64,000 bases of DNA from Incurvaria masculella (GCA_946894095.1 OX335642.1:22145021-22209020); one strand, 5' to 3'; counted from the first letter of the stretch, positions 45,801 to 58,180 are shown. The notes: generated by a model from the sequence alone, not told the origin. Numbers and translations: made by a program.

Positions 45801-45844
45801 TGTATTCACACAAAATTGTTATATTTATTAATTCCCGGAACTTA

Positions 45845-46635
45845 GAATTCCCTGAAATTAGATTTAATGCATGTCCAATTAGCATTAAAGTTGTATGGAA
45901 ACCCCTACAGTAATTTTCTCGTCAGATTTTATTTCCGTGTGATTAAATGAGTTTGTAGTTCATGAAAAATATAGCTTCTGCCAAAAAATATAGTTATTTT
46001 TGTTTACAATAGAGTACAATTTGGTTTGTTTACACGTCTATTTTTTAGTTTGTCGATTGTACAAATTTGTTTCGGCAGATTGTTTTTAGTTGTAAATGCT
46101 TTGTTGTATTATATTTAGAAAAAGTGTACAACATACTCGTACATACTAGATTAACATCAAACTCGTATCGGCCAGAACAATGTTCCCGAATTTGCAGGAT
46201 AAAGAGGTTGCTGGAATTAACATTTACATGTTTTACTTTTTGCAAAATTGTTTCGAGCGGGATAATTAATCTCAGCCTATAATGCAGTCAAAGCTTATTA
46301 TTAAGTTCTTGCATAGATATATTACCACTGACGCAATTATTGGGCAACATATTCTCAAGCAACATGCCATGCACTAGATTCGCACTAAATGCTTAATAGC
46401 AGCAGTGAAACACAAGCTTTTAAAGGTATTTTTCAGTCTATTAGATAATAAAGATCCTATTGTAGGGAAAAAAACCAATCTGGATAATTTCGGAGTATGG
46501 TTTTTAGACAAGCCTAGGGCCTAACCTATCTCACCTAACCTAATCTGGTTTTATAAGTCCGTATTTTATGTATTCCTAGAATCTGTACGAATGTTTCTAA
46601 ATTCGTTAGTTATAATTACCTTATCTGGCCGTGGG
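45845..46635. other. Intron, no gene seen
   Basis: A+T-rich, with only short chance frames on both strands. Confidence 0.5.
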
Positions 46636-46639
46636 TGGG

Positions 46640-46910
46640 CAATATCACACCTAGGTAACTAGGTGCCTTGTCATGGCCTTCCTTATATTGCACAGTTGCT
46701 TTGAACTGGAAGGCAAACAGGTACAATTTCGTCGCCGCTTTGACCATTTTTCACTCGATAAGATGGTACCAACTCGGGCTAGATTACCCTTACCTACTTA
46801 ACTGCCTAGGAAGTAAGTAAGGAGACCTACGTGAAATCTAAATCAGGGCCAGCCTGCAAGCCATCAGTCAAAAATAGTCACTTACGGTGGCTAAACCTCC
46901 ATCGAATATT
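46640..46910 (-). repeat. SINE family 1, long copy
   Basis: It carries the family order: CATGGCCTTCCTTATATTGC, TTTGAACTGGAAGGCAAAC, TCGCCGCTTTGACCATTTTT, GATGGTACCAACTCGGG, AAGTAAGTAAGGAGACCTAC, then a head region near CTTACGGTGGCTAAACC (complement GGTTTAGCCACC), where box A is decayed. Confidence 0.55.
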
Positions 46911-47504
46911 ATGATAGCTATTTACTTGCATTTGTTAACTACAAAACCTACTCATTTCTTTCCGTTCTGATATAGGTGTTATGTTCAGAGGTATTCTATT
47001 AAAAAATACCTAATCAACATTTTTAACGATCTATCATCGCTGTAAACTAGATCGTTATCTAGTTTCATAGAAAACAAAAATGACAAACCTGGCAAAGTTT
47101 CTTTTCGGTTCTTCTTTGCCGGAGTTCATCAAATCGGCAAATGTAAAAAAATAAGAATTTGACTTGTATATTGCCTTATTTTACACACATACATGTGTAT
47201 AAATGAAGGAAATAAAGAAACTGCAAAAATACATGCGAGATAGAAAATTTGCTGATTGTTACTGTACTTTATCTGTGCCAGATCTTTTACCAGCGAGACA
47301 TAATCGACTATTCCTTGTGAGTCTATTTCGAGAGGACCCTAGAATAACAAGCTTCGGTGGTTTGACCGATATTGCCCGAGCTGTGACAACTTTGACCCAG
47401 TTTTCACATTGGATGTTTGAAAAAGCTTCGGACATTTAATATGTACCGTTGGAGAGTTGAAGTTTTAATTTGCAGAAAGAGGGAATAAAATGAAAATACA
47501 ATAG

Positions 47505-47740
47505 AGCCTCGGTAATCTAGACCTGCGGTAGTTCAGTGATCGCGATAATCCGGACAGCAAGCAGCTATAGAGGGAACCGGCAGCGCAAGCATGAAAATCT
47601 CGCAGCAAGTTTGATTGCTGTATCGTCACTCAAACTTGATACTTGCTGCAAATGACCGGACGCCCTTAAGTTAACTTTTACGCCAGTCACCTTTTACCGG
47701 TTGACGTATGTTTCGAAATGTGGGAGATAACGAACCAAAA
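47505..47740. mobile_element. pogo/Tigger-like terminal fragment (tentative)
   Basis: GAGCCTCGGTAATCTAGACC followed by GATCGCGATAATCCGGAC resembles the subterminal text of pogo/Tigger elements, in which GATTATCCGGAC-type words are repeated. A nearby inverted pair (GCAGCAAGT ... ACTTGCTGC at about 47600-47650) lies inside. No matching opposite terminus was found, so this is weak. Confidence 0.3.
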
Positions 47741-47903
47741 TGGACTAGCCTGAGTTTACTTATCTTTTCATCTTATTCTTTTGCATCGTCTTTCTATTAT
47801 CTAACACCCACAGCTCCTTACCACGACCGCTGAACGAGCCTCAGTCAGTGTCCCTCTATCAAATAATGTGTATCGTATATGTGAGGCCCAGGGTTCAATA
47901 TAT

Positions 47904-47978
47904 TGCTATCGGTATGCCACGCGTCCAGGCAGTCACCCCCTTGGTGGTATCCTGAAACACTCATTTGTGTCCCTTTGA
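47904..47978 (+). pseudogene. Decayed exon D copy 1
   Basis: TGCTATCGGTATGCCACGCG and AACACTCATTTGTGTCCCTT correspond to the start and end of exon D at 48230-48359, with a large internal deletion. It lies first in a row of three related segments. Confidence 0.45.
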
Positions 47979-48076
47979 ATCAGTAATTGACTACGTATGC
48001 GTTCCTTAGGAATTAATTTACCTAAAATAAATTTATTATCGATTCTGTATTGTACATATTGTATATTGCGGCTCAG

Positions 48077-48205
48077 GCTACATAGATGTCGCTAGCGGTG
48101 TGCCGCGACCGCGTTGCCGATACGCGTTGCAGTGGAACTGTGTGGCGCGTACAGCCAGCCAGCTCCTTCGGTCGTACACTGAAACACTAATTAGTGTCCC
48201 TTTGT
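48077..48205 (+). pseudogene. Decayed exon D copy 2
   Basis: An acceptor-like CGGCTCAG is followed by GCTACATAGATGTCGCTAGC, GTGTGCCGCGACCGCGTTGC, CAGCCAGCTCCTTCGGTCGT and AACACTAATTAGTGTCCCTT, clearly homologous to exon D. One added base near the start (TACATAG against TACAAG) and further changes break the frame, and the donor is lost. It is a pseudo-exon. Confidence 0.7.
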
Positions 48206-48229
48206 TATCGATTTTGTAATGTGTTTCAG

Positions 48230-48359
48230 GCTACAAGATGTCGCTAGCTGTATGCCGCGACCGCGTTGCCGGCACGGACGTTGCAGAGGAGTTGTGTGAT
48301 GCGTCCAGCAAGCCAGCGCCTTCGGTCGTACGGTGCAACACGCACCCGTGCCCCTTCAA
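48230..48359 (+). CDS. ADAMTS-like protein, exon D: TSP1 repeat body
   Basis: This exon has an acceptor ATGTGTTTCAG and a donor TTCAA|GTAATA, is 130 nt, and is phase 1 in and phase 2 out. The translation is YKMSLAVCRDRVAGTDVAEE, LCDASSKPAPSVVRCNTHPC, PF, completing the TSP1 repeat opened on exon C1 (SATCGGG-YK ... C ... C ... C-N-x-x-P-C-P). The six-cysteine spacing fits a TSP1 repeat. The Lys codon at the end is split AA|G with exon E. Two broken copies of this exon lie directly upstream. Confidence 0.83.
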
Positions 48360-48675
48360 GTAATATATGTTTATTTCATTTATTCAGTCTATCAAATTAC
48401 TTCATCTTTCAAGTCAAACTTGGTATTAATTATAGCTTTTTTTTAAACTTATCGTTTTGCTAAAGTGGACGATTATAGTGAGTAAAGAAAAAAAATCTCT
48501 TAAATTGTCACCTTCGGTGATTTATTACACTTTTTGATTGAATATTAGATTTAACTTAGTAGGTACCCTATAAAAGTAAACTCAAGTAAACCTAAACTCG
48601 CTAGTCAAACCTATTTGTCTTAGTCACTTCTAGTTTCACTGACTATTTGAATAAGAAGCTCGTCCTTTACCGCAG

Positions 48676-48791
48676 GTGGTACGTGGGCGAGTGGACGCCT
48701 TGCTCCGCGTCGTGCGGCGGCGGTGTGCGCACACGCAGGGTTCTTTGCGCCAGGTCTGCCAACCTCACGCGAGGGGAGACTTACCAGCCAG
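48676..48791 (+). CDS. ADAMTS-like protein, exon E: second TSP1 repeat
   Basis: This exon has an acceptor CTTTACCGCAG and a donor CCAG|GTGAGC, is 116 nt, and is phase 2 in and phase 1 out. The translation is WYVGEWTPCSASCGGGVRTR, RVLCARSANLTRGETYQP. W-x3-E-W-T-P-C-S-x-S-C-G-G-G-x-x-x-R-x-V-x-C is a textbook TSP1 opening. The Trp residues are potential C-mannosylation sites, and CSASCGG contains the CSxS/TCG site for O-fucosylation (family knowledge). NLT is a possible N-glycosylation site. Confidence 0.88.
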
Positions 48792-48966
48792 GTGAGCGTT
48801 CGGCTTGAACAGCGACAGCTATATAAAAATGCCTTGTAATTGAATTTTCGGTCACACTTTTTTTTTTCAGGTTAGATTCGAGTTAAATTCTAATCAGATA
48901 CTAAAATAGACCTTATTTAAGTCACATTTAGCGTCGTTTACTTAATCATGTAAGTTTGGGTTGCAG

Positions 48967-49067
48967 GGTCAAGCGCGGAGCCACCGTGCGCGCCGCCGCC
49001 GCCGCACAGCACGGCAGCGTGCTCACAGCACGAATGTCCGCAGTGGCGCCCTACGCAGTGGTCAGGG
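48967..49067 (+). CDS. ADAMTS-like protein, exon F: end of second and start of third TSP1
   Basis: This exon has an acceptor GTTTGGGTTGCAG and a donor GGG|GTGAGT, is 101 nt, and is phase 1 in and phase 0 out. The translation is SSAEPPCAPPPPHSTAACSQ, HECPQWRPTQWSG. C ... C-S-x-H-E-C-P closes the repeat begun on exon E, and W-x3-Q-W-S-G opens a third TSP1 repeat whose C-S-x-x-C-G must lie on a further exon. None was found up to 64000. The string of four Pro is a small linker expansion. Confidence 0.85.
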
Positions 49068-52000
49068 GTGAGTAAATAATGTTTTTTTGTACTTACTACC
49101 AAAAAACACATTAAAAATTAAACGTCAAAAATAGATCCGAGGATTCTATCAACGACCAATTTACTGGTTTTCCGTCCACAATAATGAAATACATACTTAG
49201 AACTAAATGCTACAATTCTTGCTTACCAAACAATTCTTGGTAGCAGCAATCAGCTTAAGGCAAAGAACAAGAACAAAATAAACAGCAGATATAAAATATA
49301 TATTAAACATAAGCAGACAATCACAAACAAAAAAAAAATAACAGCGAAAGAAAATTCTAATGAAATTAACCACTAGAGTAACATTAATGTGTTATCATTA
49401 TTATACCCTGAAATGTGTGACAAATGGGATCTGTCCTTGCTGGGTCGCAGAAAAGTGCGAAGCTAGTATTCAGACGAATCCCTACTTCAGCTCTCTATTT
49501 ATAAAGAAACTGGATCGTTCTTCGTTCCGAGTTGATGAATCAGGAGTGTTCATAGGAGAGGAATTCACTTTGACATTACCTTGGTATTCTGGCTATCTAT
49601 CGAAGCGCCATGCGTAATGAGCGGCACGAAATGAAACAAATCCATGTGTTTCCGAATTAAACATTACATTACATTTCCATAGTGATACATACATTTACTG
49701 ATTCAGTGAGGATTTAGAAGTGTGTTTTCCGTATAAAAACTAATTAACGCAAGAATTGGCCACCTGTTTCCGAAATTAAGGCGTTGGTCGAGTGAAATTG
49801 CGTATAAAACGGGTGGTGCCACCAAAATCGAAGATTATATCTCAATCAGATCGGACAAATAGTTCCCATGGGGTGTGTGAGGCAAACATCAGGACATGGT
49901 ATTAGATATCCATGTCCAGTTACAAAAATAAAAATTATAACATATATACTCCACTGGTTATCGACTTCGCACGTTCAAGAATGTTTAAGGCCTATCCCTA
50001 TCTATAACATCTCATCATCGGTACGTATGTATTCTCTATAGAGAATATATTTTGAGAATATACATATAGAGGATACATACTTGTCGATTCACTCGTGCGT
50101 TTCACAAACACGAACGAACGCACGGAACTTCCACTCTGTAAATCTGTTTCGTCATTTTTTCGTCGCTCTACATGTCCAAACAATTTTTAAATCCAATCAC
50201 TTTGTCTTTTTTAAGTTAACAATGATTTCTTACCCAAATATAGTAGAACCTATGTGTTTTACTATTCCTGAAGGAACTTATTTTTACTAAATTTATTCTA
50301 CATCGATGCTCTTCTCCCATGCCCAAGTCTTTCTTCCATTTGAAACGGAGACCAGAAAACACTTGTTAATAATTCTTAAAAAAAATCCAAAGAACCGCCA
50401 GGATTGAAAGAACAGTCAAATATGTCAGAGAAAATAAAATATAATAAATTGGAAAAGTTTATTTACTCAATCTATGTAATTGAAATGACTCGATATTATT
50501 CTGAAAATAAATATTTCGATAATTTGGAAGTCGTGGGAAGGAAATCACAATGACATAACCTGTAAATTAAAATGTTGTGCCAGATTAGGTTTGGGGGCCT
50601 CCATTAATGACACTTTTGACGTTTCTAAGGTGGGGTCGCTCATGCCTACCTACCTCAATAAGCTTTGAGTGTTCTTCCCTCAATTCGTCGAATTGAGGTA
50701 CAAAGAAAGTAGTATGAGCGATTGGTATCAAAGCTCACGCGTTTTGTTTGAGAGGTCGAAAGGTCATCAAAGCCAACATGTATTGCGGGTAGACGCTCTT
50801 AATTTAATTATTGTTGAAATTTCGGTTTAAAAATAAAAATACATGAATATTATCTCATGTAAGAACATAGTTATAAAATGTTTCTAGAAAGTTTGTTCAA
50901 AGTGCACCTCACTTAATTATACAAATATAATAAAGCTATTCGACCAGAGGGGTAAGCAGAAATGATAAAGCGCTGTACAGTATGATCAAAAATAATTTTT
51001 TTTTTTGCTTCTTCTGGAGACATCTTTTTATACATTTTCTACGATTTTCCACGATTGAATTCTTGGCCTTTACGAAGTACTTTATCAATCTCGTTTATAG
51101 TTCTCCTGGGCCGCCCGCTCTGTAAAACGTTTTTGTGACTATTTCGTCACTAACTCGCTCTTTTGTTTTTTTTTTTTCTTTCAATGAATTAGATTTTTAA
51201 TTCTGATTTCTGTTATTTTATACCGTGTTTTTTGCTCAATTAATTAGAGTTTTAAGTTATTATTCATTATAAATCACACGATATCTCTCCCTTGTATAAA
51301 AATTGCACTATGTTTGTGATATAATTTCTGTCGATAAACATGTAAAGATCGTTCTTTAAATGGACTTATAATTCATTACTAAACCTAATCTTATTTAGTT
51401 GTAACAATGTTTGTAACCGCATAACAACAATGTAATATCTCTTTAAGCGAATGCAATTACGATCTTTGAGATAAATAAAGATTCATAAACAAACGCTTTT
51501 AGATTAAGGAATATAGTTTATATGTATAGGCATTACTTGAATAAAATAAACCTTCCACATGAAGCTGAAAATAATTTTCCCTTTCTATTTATCTTTTACC
51601 TTTCAATGGCCTCGATGTTTTGCAAGCCTTACAAGTTCTGACAAATAGCAGCCAATATATTGTTGTTTCCTTCCGCCAAGCTCGGGAATCATTGCGTGAA
51701 TATTCAAGGGAAAGTTTTTATTATGGATGGCCACAATAATAAAATAACTTTTATTGCTGGAACAGTAGAAAAGCAATAAATAATGTATTTGAATATAATT
51801 TGAGAAAAAAAAGTAATGATTTGTCTTAATATTAAATGTCATTATTAAAATATTAAATGGCAGATTATTTTTGAAGCAAGTCTTTATTGACGTTCCCTCG
51901 AATTGGCTTTTTAAAAACCTAATTCATGTAAAATAGAATCTCACTAATGGATATTTCAAAACGCAAATGTAACGGAAATTAAAACGTTCCAAATTCTAAA

Positions 52001-55000
52001 ATAGTGGCCGCTGTTTTGGACTTATTTGAATAATTTTGAATTCTATGCAGGTTGTTGTGCTCATTTGTAGTAAGTTTATAATATAGTATTTAATTTCTTT
52101 CCCATAATGTCTGGAACTTCTAGTTCTTGACTCATCATTTTGGGACTCAAATTAAAGTTATTATCGAGATCCAGCTTCATGTTATGTGCGACTTCAATGC
52201 CCATATATCTGTAATTTTGCGCCTAGATCCATCGTGATGGTACTCAAATGAAATCCAATAACCATTAAAATGCTAAAATAAGTACTTTTTTAGAGTATGT
52301 ATTCTTAGGAGGTTAATCTGTATCGAGATGTAGCTGTATCACCTGAATTTAACCTCCTAGTCGATTGTTCTATTGTATTAATCCTATGTTACCTACAGTC
52401 GGATTAGTCAAATGTATATCTTAGACAAAGCTAATCATAAAACACAATAAACATAACAGAATTTACCTAACAACCATCTCGGTACTACATAAAGTTATAT
52501 AAAAATTCTACGTAATAAGGGTAATCCGCCATAAGAAAAAGAAGTAACCTTCAACACACACATGTGCAAATTAGAGGAGTTTTATTCATTGTCACGACAC
52601 CTAAGACTGCACGGTAGCATCTTGAATAAACTATAACTTTGAGTGTGTTGCGGGCTTTGTAGCGGGTTAGCTCGTTTTAAATTTTTTTTTAATATTAAGA
52701 TTTCGTCTGCAATCACTTTTTTATATTTTTAAGAAATCATTGGTTATTTAATAAATGTTGATCTAATAATATTTGATAATCGTCTAAAGATGAAAGCGAT
52801 GTGCTTCGTAGCTATGTCATCCAAAAAGAGTTCGCGGGCTGTAACATAAGACCGATGTGAGGCCGATAAACACCGACGCAACGGAAAGAAAGGACCCTAG
52901 TCCGAATCCAAATCTAAAGTATGGGTTTAAAGGAAAACTTAGTAGGTATGCGGCCGGTACTGCCGAAGTGAGACGCCAAAATAATTGGCTTTTCTGTAGG
53001 CACGCACACTAACACACCACTTCCTCTAGTGAAGGTTTATAAAATGTTCTGCTACACATGCCTACCGGAAACTATAATTAGAACTGTCATAGCACTGACA
53101 GGCCAAGCAAATTTGTGTTTTTTGACGACATGATTTCGTCAAGGGTAGGCAAAGGACATTTCCAAACAGCCGTCATGTAAATTAAACAGGCAATCATGAG
53201 ATTCGACAAGCCCTGGATATTTGAAATCGTATACAAAGGAATATCCTTCTATCCCAATACCGAACACTTACGCTCCATTTAGACCGACATGCTTTCCTTT
53301 GATGGAATTATTGCACCATCTTACTCTTTAGATTGGTGCTATCAAATTATCGTACGATTAAATTCAAAGTTAGTAAAAGTCATTTAATTATTTAATAAGT
53401 GGCGCACATATTCTGAACGTTAAAAGTTACCGCGCCTCTGAGCTACGAACCGCATGAATTCCGAGCTATGAAGTCATCAGAATTATCAAAATAAGTGGAC
53501 CTTTCTATCTCAAACAAGAACTAAATGTGTAGATCTTACCCCGGGATTAGAATCTCCGTTTTCCGTTTCCGGCTTTAGATCACACCCTTAAAACTACGCT
53601 ATTAGTCAAAACACTTCTTTGTATATTGAGAAAGATGTTTCAGGTACCTGTAAATGTTTAATTTGGCTGTTACAAATCTTCTACTTTAGTAGTTGTACTC
53701 GTAGTACCTAAAAAGAAAATATATCGTGGGTGGGTTTGCCTTCAAATGAACCAAAATGCTGCGAAGAGCACCCCATCACTCGCCCGCTTGAGAGTTTGTG
53801 AGGCTATAAACTTGTCTTCGCACTGTTCCCCAGCTTCAATTGTTCCCCGCTGCCGAGATGCTTCGACCAGCGAGCATGGATGACGGGAGTAGTGATCGAA
53901 AAAATCAAGCGCATTTCGTAGCTGGTGGCACTAATCATACTGAAAGGCCGGCCGGCACAATGTTGGATCCAGCTGCCTACGACGCGACGTTGCCGAATTT
54001 CTACTTCACGGCTTGTGACACGCACACAAACACAAAACAATAAGCAGGCTATGGTCTAACTGTAGTTTGTTCGCTCGCGAATTCGGGAAGCGCATCGGAT
54101 GCTCGTTGCACTAAATAGCGTCCCGTGAAGTTCTTACGTGTTCTTTTTGGTCGTTGAAACTCGAAAATTAGAAGCAAGCGTATCTTACATTATTCGTAAG
54201 CGGACTGACTCGCCAGCGGTGCCGCCATTGTATGTAAAGTGGCTCCGCCGCCCCCACACAAACGAGTTTCGGTTGCTACTCCTGTCTTTTCATGCTTGCT
54301 GGCTTTGACCGACCATTTCATAGCAGCAAGCACACTTTATCTTGGTTTTTATTTAGTTATCGCCCAAATTACTACTAGTATATAATATATATAGTATAGA
54401 CGGCTAATCTATACTAATATAATCATGCTGAAGATTTGGTTTGTTTTTTATATTAACATGCTTATATATGGCACAACCAATCAGATAAAAAAAAATATTC
54501 CTGATTGGTAGCCCAATTCTTGAGGAACGTTATAGGCTGTTTAACATCTAAGCAGAAAGTACACAATCAGAAATAACGATGAAACAGCGCAGGCGGGGCA
54601 TGCGACATGGTGATCTGGAGCTGAGGGCGCATTTAGCTAGGCGCTCGGGTGATTGCCCAAAAATAAATTGACATAATTGGAGCCGAGAACCTCCGCTAGT
54701 TATTGAATAAGGTAGAAAGGGTTTGAATGAAGTTGAGTTTGAAGAATAGCTGTTGATGAATTTTGCATTATCGCTTCGACCATTTTTTCAACCAATGAAA
54801 AGGTACCAACACGCTGTGATTATTTCAAAATATTAGGTAGGAGTCAGTTTTCTTCCTTTTGAGGTACGGTATCCTAATTTAACATAGATCTCAAATTATT
54901 AATTAAGGGATTTCCAAACATTTCAATGTCTCATATTCATACGTTCTTTTTGCCAGTGAAAAAATCTAAATAATGTATTAAAATAATTACTAAAAAAGAT

Positions 55001-57740
55001 AATAAAATAAGCATCGGGGCAGATTAGGGGAAGTAATTCCAGGAAGTGGTAAAGTAATTGGCTGCGATGGACAATAAAAACGAGCGACTCAATGAAATAA
55101 TGGCTGTTTTGTTTCAAGAAAAGAGAAAAAAGGCTGTCCGAATGATGAAAGTGTCCAGACTTTCTCAGTTAATTCTTGAAAGCATAGAATTACTGATATT
55201 TAGATAAGGGCGATAATTTGCATTGACGGAACTCTATCTCCAAGTGCATAAGCAAGCAGTTCCACCATCTGTTTCTTACCCATGTAGTGAGTGACGACGC
55301 TCACAAATAAAGTGCACATTTATGATTATATTATTATTATGAATAATCGAATAGCGCAAAAGAGGAGGGTTACCACTATCACCACTACCACTTCAATTAT
55401 CATCTGATCTCGTTCTTCACATAGTGAGACAGCGTTGTTTTCTCAGAACCGTTCATCTGGAAAAAATATTCAATAAACCTGAAAAACACCACAGAAAAGA
55501 ATCTAAAAGGCCCGAAAACAAAATACCAACTTGTCTCTAAATGTGAGTTGGTCATTTCCAGTGGAGAGAACTCGGCGTTTTCTCATTACTATAATGGATT
55601 CTTTTTAGTGCTGCCAATTCATTTTTCTGGTCGACCGCCGCCGGCGGCCGATAAAGAACGAAATATTTTGATGAAAATTTCAGAATACAGGGCAGCGTAG
55701 TGGCTGCATTTTGAAGGGGAACGGCTTCGATTATCGTTTTCATCTGGCTGAGTACAGTAAAGTTACGAAAAATTTGAGTATTTGAGATGTATTACCTACT
55801 TATTGGTAGGTAATTTTTGAAAGGTTTCGAGATTACATCAAAACTTTCAGCAGTATATTTCGTAAATTCAGTCAAACTTCTTTCTTTGATTTTATTTTAT
55901 TTTAACGCGAAATTTTTTCATGGTGCTATTTAAACATTTTTAAAATGATGAGGGAAATACTTTACCCCCCCCCCCCCCCCTCCAAGTCTTCCGTTTTCAT
56001 ATGAAACAAAAAGTGATCAAGCCAACAACACAAAGGCCATTGTTGAAATTTTCGCAGTGTTGTGTGAAGAGTTCTGAAGATGGTTAATTAGTTAGATCAT
56101 TTGAAGAATTTCATGAAACATTCTTCGCGCGACTAACGCAAATGCCTCAGTAAGTCGAAAAATCAAGATTGCTTGAGGGAAATAGTTAAATACTACGTGG
56201 TGGGGGAAACAGCAGTGGAAGAGAGTGCCACACCTGCGTCTCCCCTCTAACGTATGCACTAGTGGTGAAAGAGAAGACGACTGCAGGAAGCGGCAGTGAG
56301 GGGGTAGGTACATGCGTAGCCTACTATATGCTAGTTATAATGCTGGAATGGGGTGGCAGCTGGAGAGAGGTAGAAGCAATGGTGCTACAGATTTCTTGTT
56401 GCTGGTGCTAGTTAATTCATTTGTAATCATACCCGCATCGTTACTATTCATAATAATTTTCTGTTGGTCATTAAAAAAATAGTACCGTATACCTGCATAC
56501 ACATGATGAGCATGAAGTTTCACTTTTATTGCACGGAGCCTCCATGGAGGTTTTTGTTGAACCAGTGAGCATAATAATAAATACAAGATAACAACAACAA
56601 CAAACTTAATTTCTCTGAGATAGATGGGGGATGTCTCCATCCTACATAGCATTATCGTTGTCTTGTGGAGGTTGTATTAATACGCGAGTTTATAATTAGG
56701 GGCGAGCTATTAGGTTTTATTAGTCTTATGGTCTTGCTTCAAATCATTTCCCGCGGTTTTGCTGCATACCTTCGTATGCCCTCGACTGTACCGGCCCGCG
56801 GGCCCAACGCCGTAAAGGTTTCCAAAGTAATTTGCGTCGCCTGGCATTTTCTCTCGCGTCATTCAGTGAATGTTTGCGTCGCTCGGCCTCCAAATGAGAA
56901 CCGTCGTGTTTCAAATGGAATACACTTAATACAGTCTTTATAAGCGAATACTCTAACAAATTCTCGGACTGTTTGAAAATATGTTTTAAGAAAAAAAAAT
57001 CTTTGGAATTTACTACTTATTAAATACACTAAATGCTTAACTGATACAATTTAATTGGATTATTTTCTGGAATGCAGTAGCGAATTACTTTCCAACTTCA
57101 CTTACTAATTTTTGTGAGTTGTGCATTGTGTATCCTTATGTTGAGGTACTTAAATCATACTATTATTTGCCATACAACATTATTCTATGATCTGTTTACG
57201 TGCTTAAGTTACCACGTAAGCAAGTTGATTTTGTGATTTCTAATTTTATTGTTTATTCCACTTGCCTTTTTGTAGTATCCACCAGTATATTTGCCTTCTA
57301 TATTTGCAACGCCAGCACTAAACTTTTCTTATAATGAGAAACGACGGTTTGAATTCAGACCATTTATTAAATATGACTAGTTTTGTTTTTTGTCGCCTTT
57401 GTTTTTTTCCTTCCAAACAATGCAATATATTTAAATAAATAAACTTTTATTTATTTCTGTGAAAAAAGCTTTTTAATTTTATATTTCTACAGTACGGTAC
57501 AGGCGCGACAAAAAAAATGTGCAAAGAAAAATATGCATTAAAATCACATCTTAAAACTGCCATTTTTCTCTATGGATCAATCCTTGAAACTCAACCATAC
57601 ACAGGCTCTATCATTACCTGCCCATTTTTGGAGTAGTTTACAATTTGTAGACCTTTACATAATACGGTATTTCTGTTTTCTTTAGGCTTCTTATTTAAGT
57701 GAACTCATTTAACAAACGCCCCATCCACGTTTATTTTTAT
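49068..57740. other. Long intron or downstream DNA, mostly unassigned
   Basis: No further TSP1 exon was found. Small features: a palindrome TATTCTCTATAGAGAATA at 50030-50047 within a larger imperfect foldback (50025-50082); a hairpin CCTCAATTCG/CGAATTGAGG at 50678-50698; a SINE head remnant at 53430-53448; G+C-rich blocks of unknown nature at 53800-54300 and 56745-56910. Confidence 0.45.
55965..55980. repeat. Poly(C) run of 16
   Basis: An uninterrupted run of 16 C residues in A+T-rich intron, preceded by GAAATACTTTA and followed by TCCAAG. It may be an assembly-sensitive homopolymer. Confidence 0.9.
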
Positions 57741-58180
57741 ATTAGGCGTGGCGTATGGCGTAATCGAGGACCTCTTCGAACTTTTACAGGGGCTGCGAAA
57801 ACCATGCCGGCCAACCAGGTGCTTCTTCACAACATATTTGAAGGAGCTCAGATTTCATAGTTTACCGACCCTAATGATAAAGGATCTAGACTAGGATAGG
57901 TTGGTTCTCATTTTCGGAATGCATGTCTTGCCTGTTCCGCGTTGAGTGATGGTAGAAAGGGGACGGAGGAATAGCATTATGCAGCTCCGATGAACATTCT
58001 CCATGGTAGAGACAATATAAGACAGTGAAAGACCCTACATTATTTCGGAATCGGAGGTTCTCTAAATTTTGGAAAATACCTCGGGGTCGTCGACGACGCA
58101 CGACACGACGCTGCATAGAGTATAGGGAGCCAAGCAGGGACTTAGCGTAGCCATCCCACAAATGCAAACAATTCTCCACG
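57740..58180 (-). pseudogene. LINE reverse transcriptase C-terminal region
   Basis: The minus-strand frame at 58179-57886 reads NCLHLWDGYAKSLLGSLYSM, QRRVVRRRRPRGIFQNLENL, then LYCLYHGECSSELHNAIPPS and PFYHHSTRNRQ. This is the region after the polymerase core in an insect non-LTR family: LxxxQRR ... LEx-L-x-x-R-R ... Y-x-x-Y-H-G-E-C-S-x-E-L-x-x-x-I-P-P-x-P-F-Y-x-x-S-T-R. Below 57886 the sequence turns into the same non-coding segment as at 38745-38985 (GGTCGGTAAACTATGAAATC and so on). No polymerase core or endonuclease is present. Confidence 0.65.

Larger units (their letters stand above)
42157..45844 (+). mobile_element. mariner transposon with a nested retroelement
   Basis: The left end is TA-AGTTCCGGGAATT at 42157-42171 and the right end AATTCCCGGAACT-TA at 45830-45844. 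These are inverted repeats flanked by TA, the mariner target. The total is 3.68 kb, but removing the insertion at 42279-44671 and one copy of its 11-bp duplication leaves about 1.28 kb, the typical length of a mariner. The transposase gene follows on the plus strand. The element sits in the 11-kb intron between exons C and D of the ADAMTS-like gene. Confidence 0.85.

Noticed and set aside
47203..47439. 78-codon plus-strand frame (MKEIKKLQKYMRDRKFADCY...)
   Set aside because: The composition is not obviously random, but I recognise no domain, splice context or second copy. Not enough to call a gene.
49360..49617. 85-codon frame just after exon F, as a continuation of the gene
   Set aside because: It has no acceptor in matching phase and lacks the C-S-x-x-C-G pattern required after the WSG end of exon F.
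53804..54043. Frames of 67-78 codons on both strands in a G+C-rich block
   Set aside because: Direction cannot be assigned and no motif is recognised. Recorded only as an unassigned block within the intron entry.
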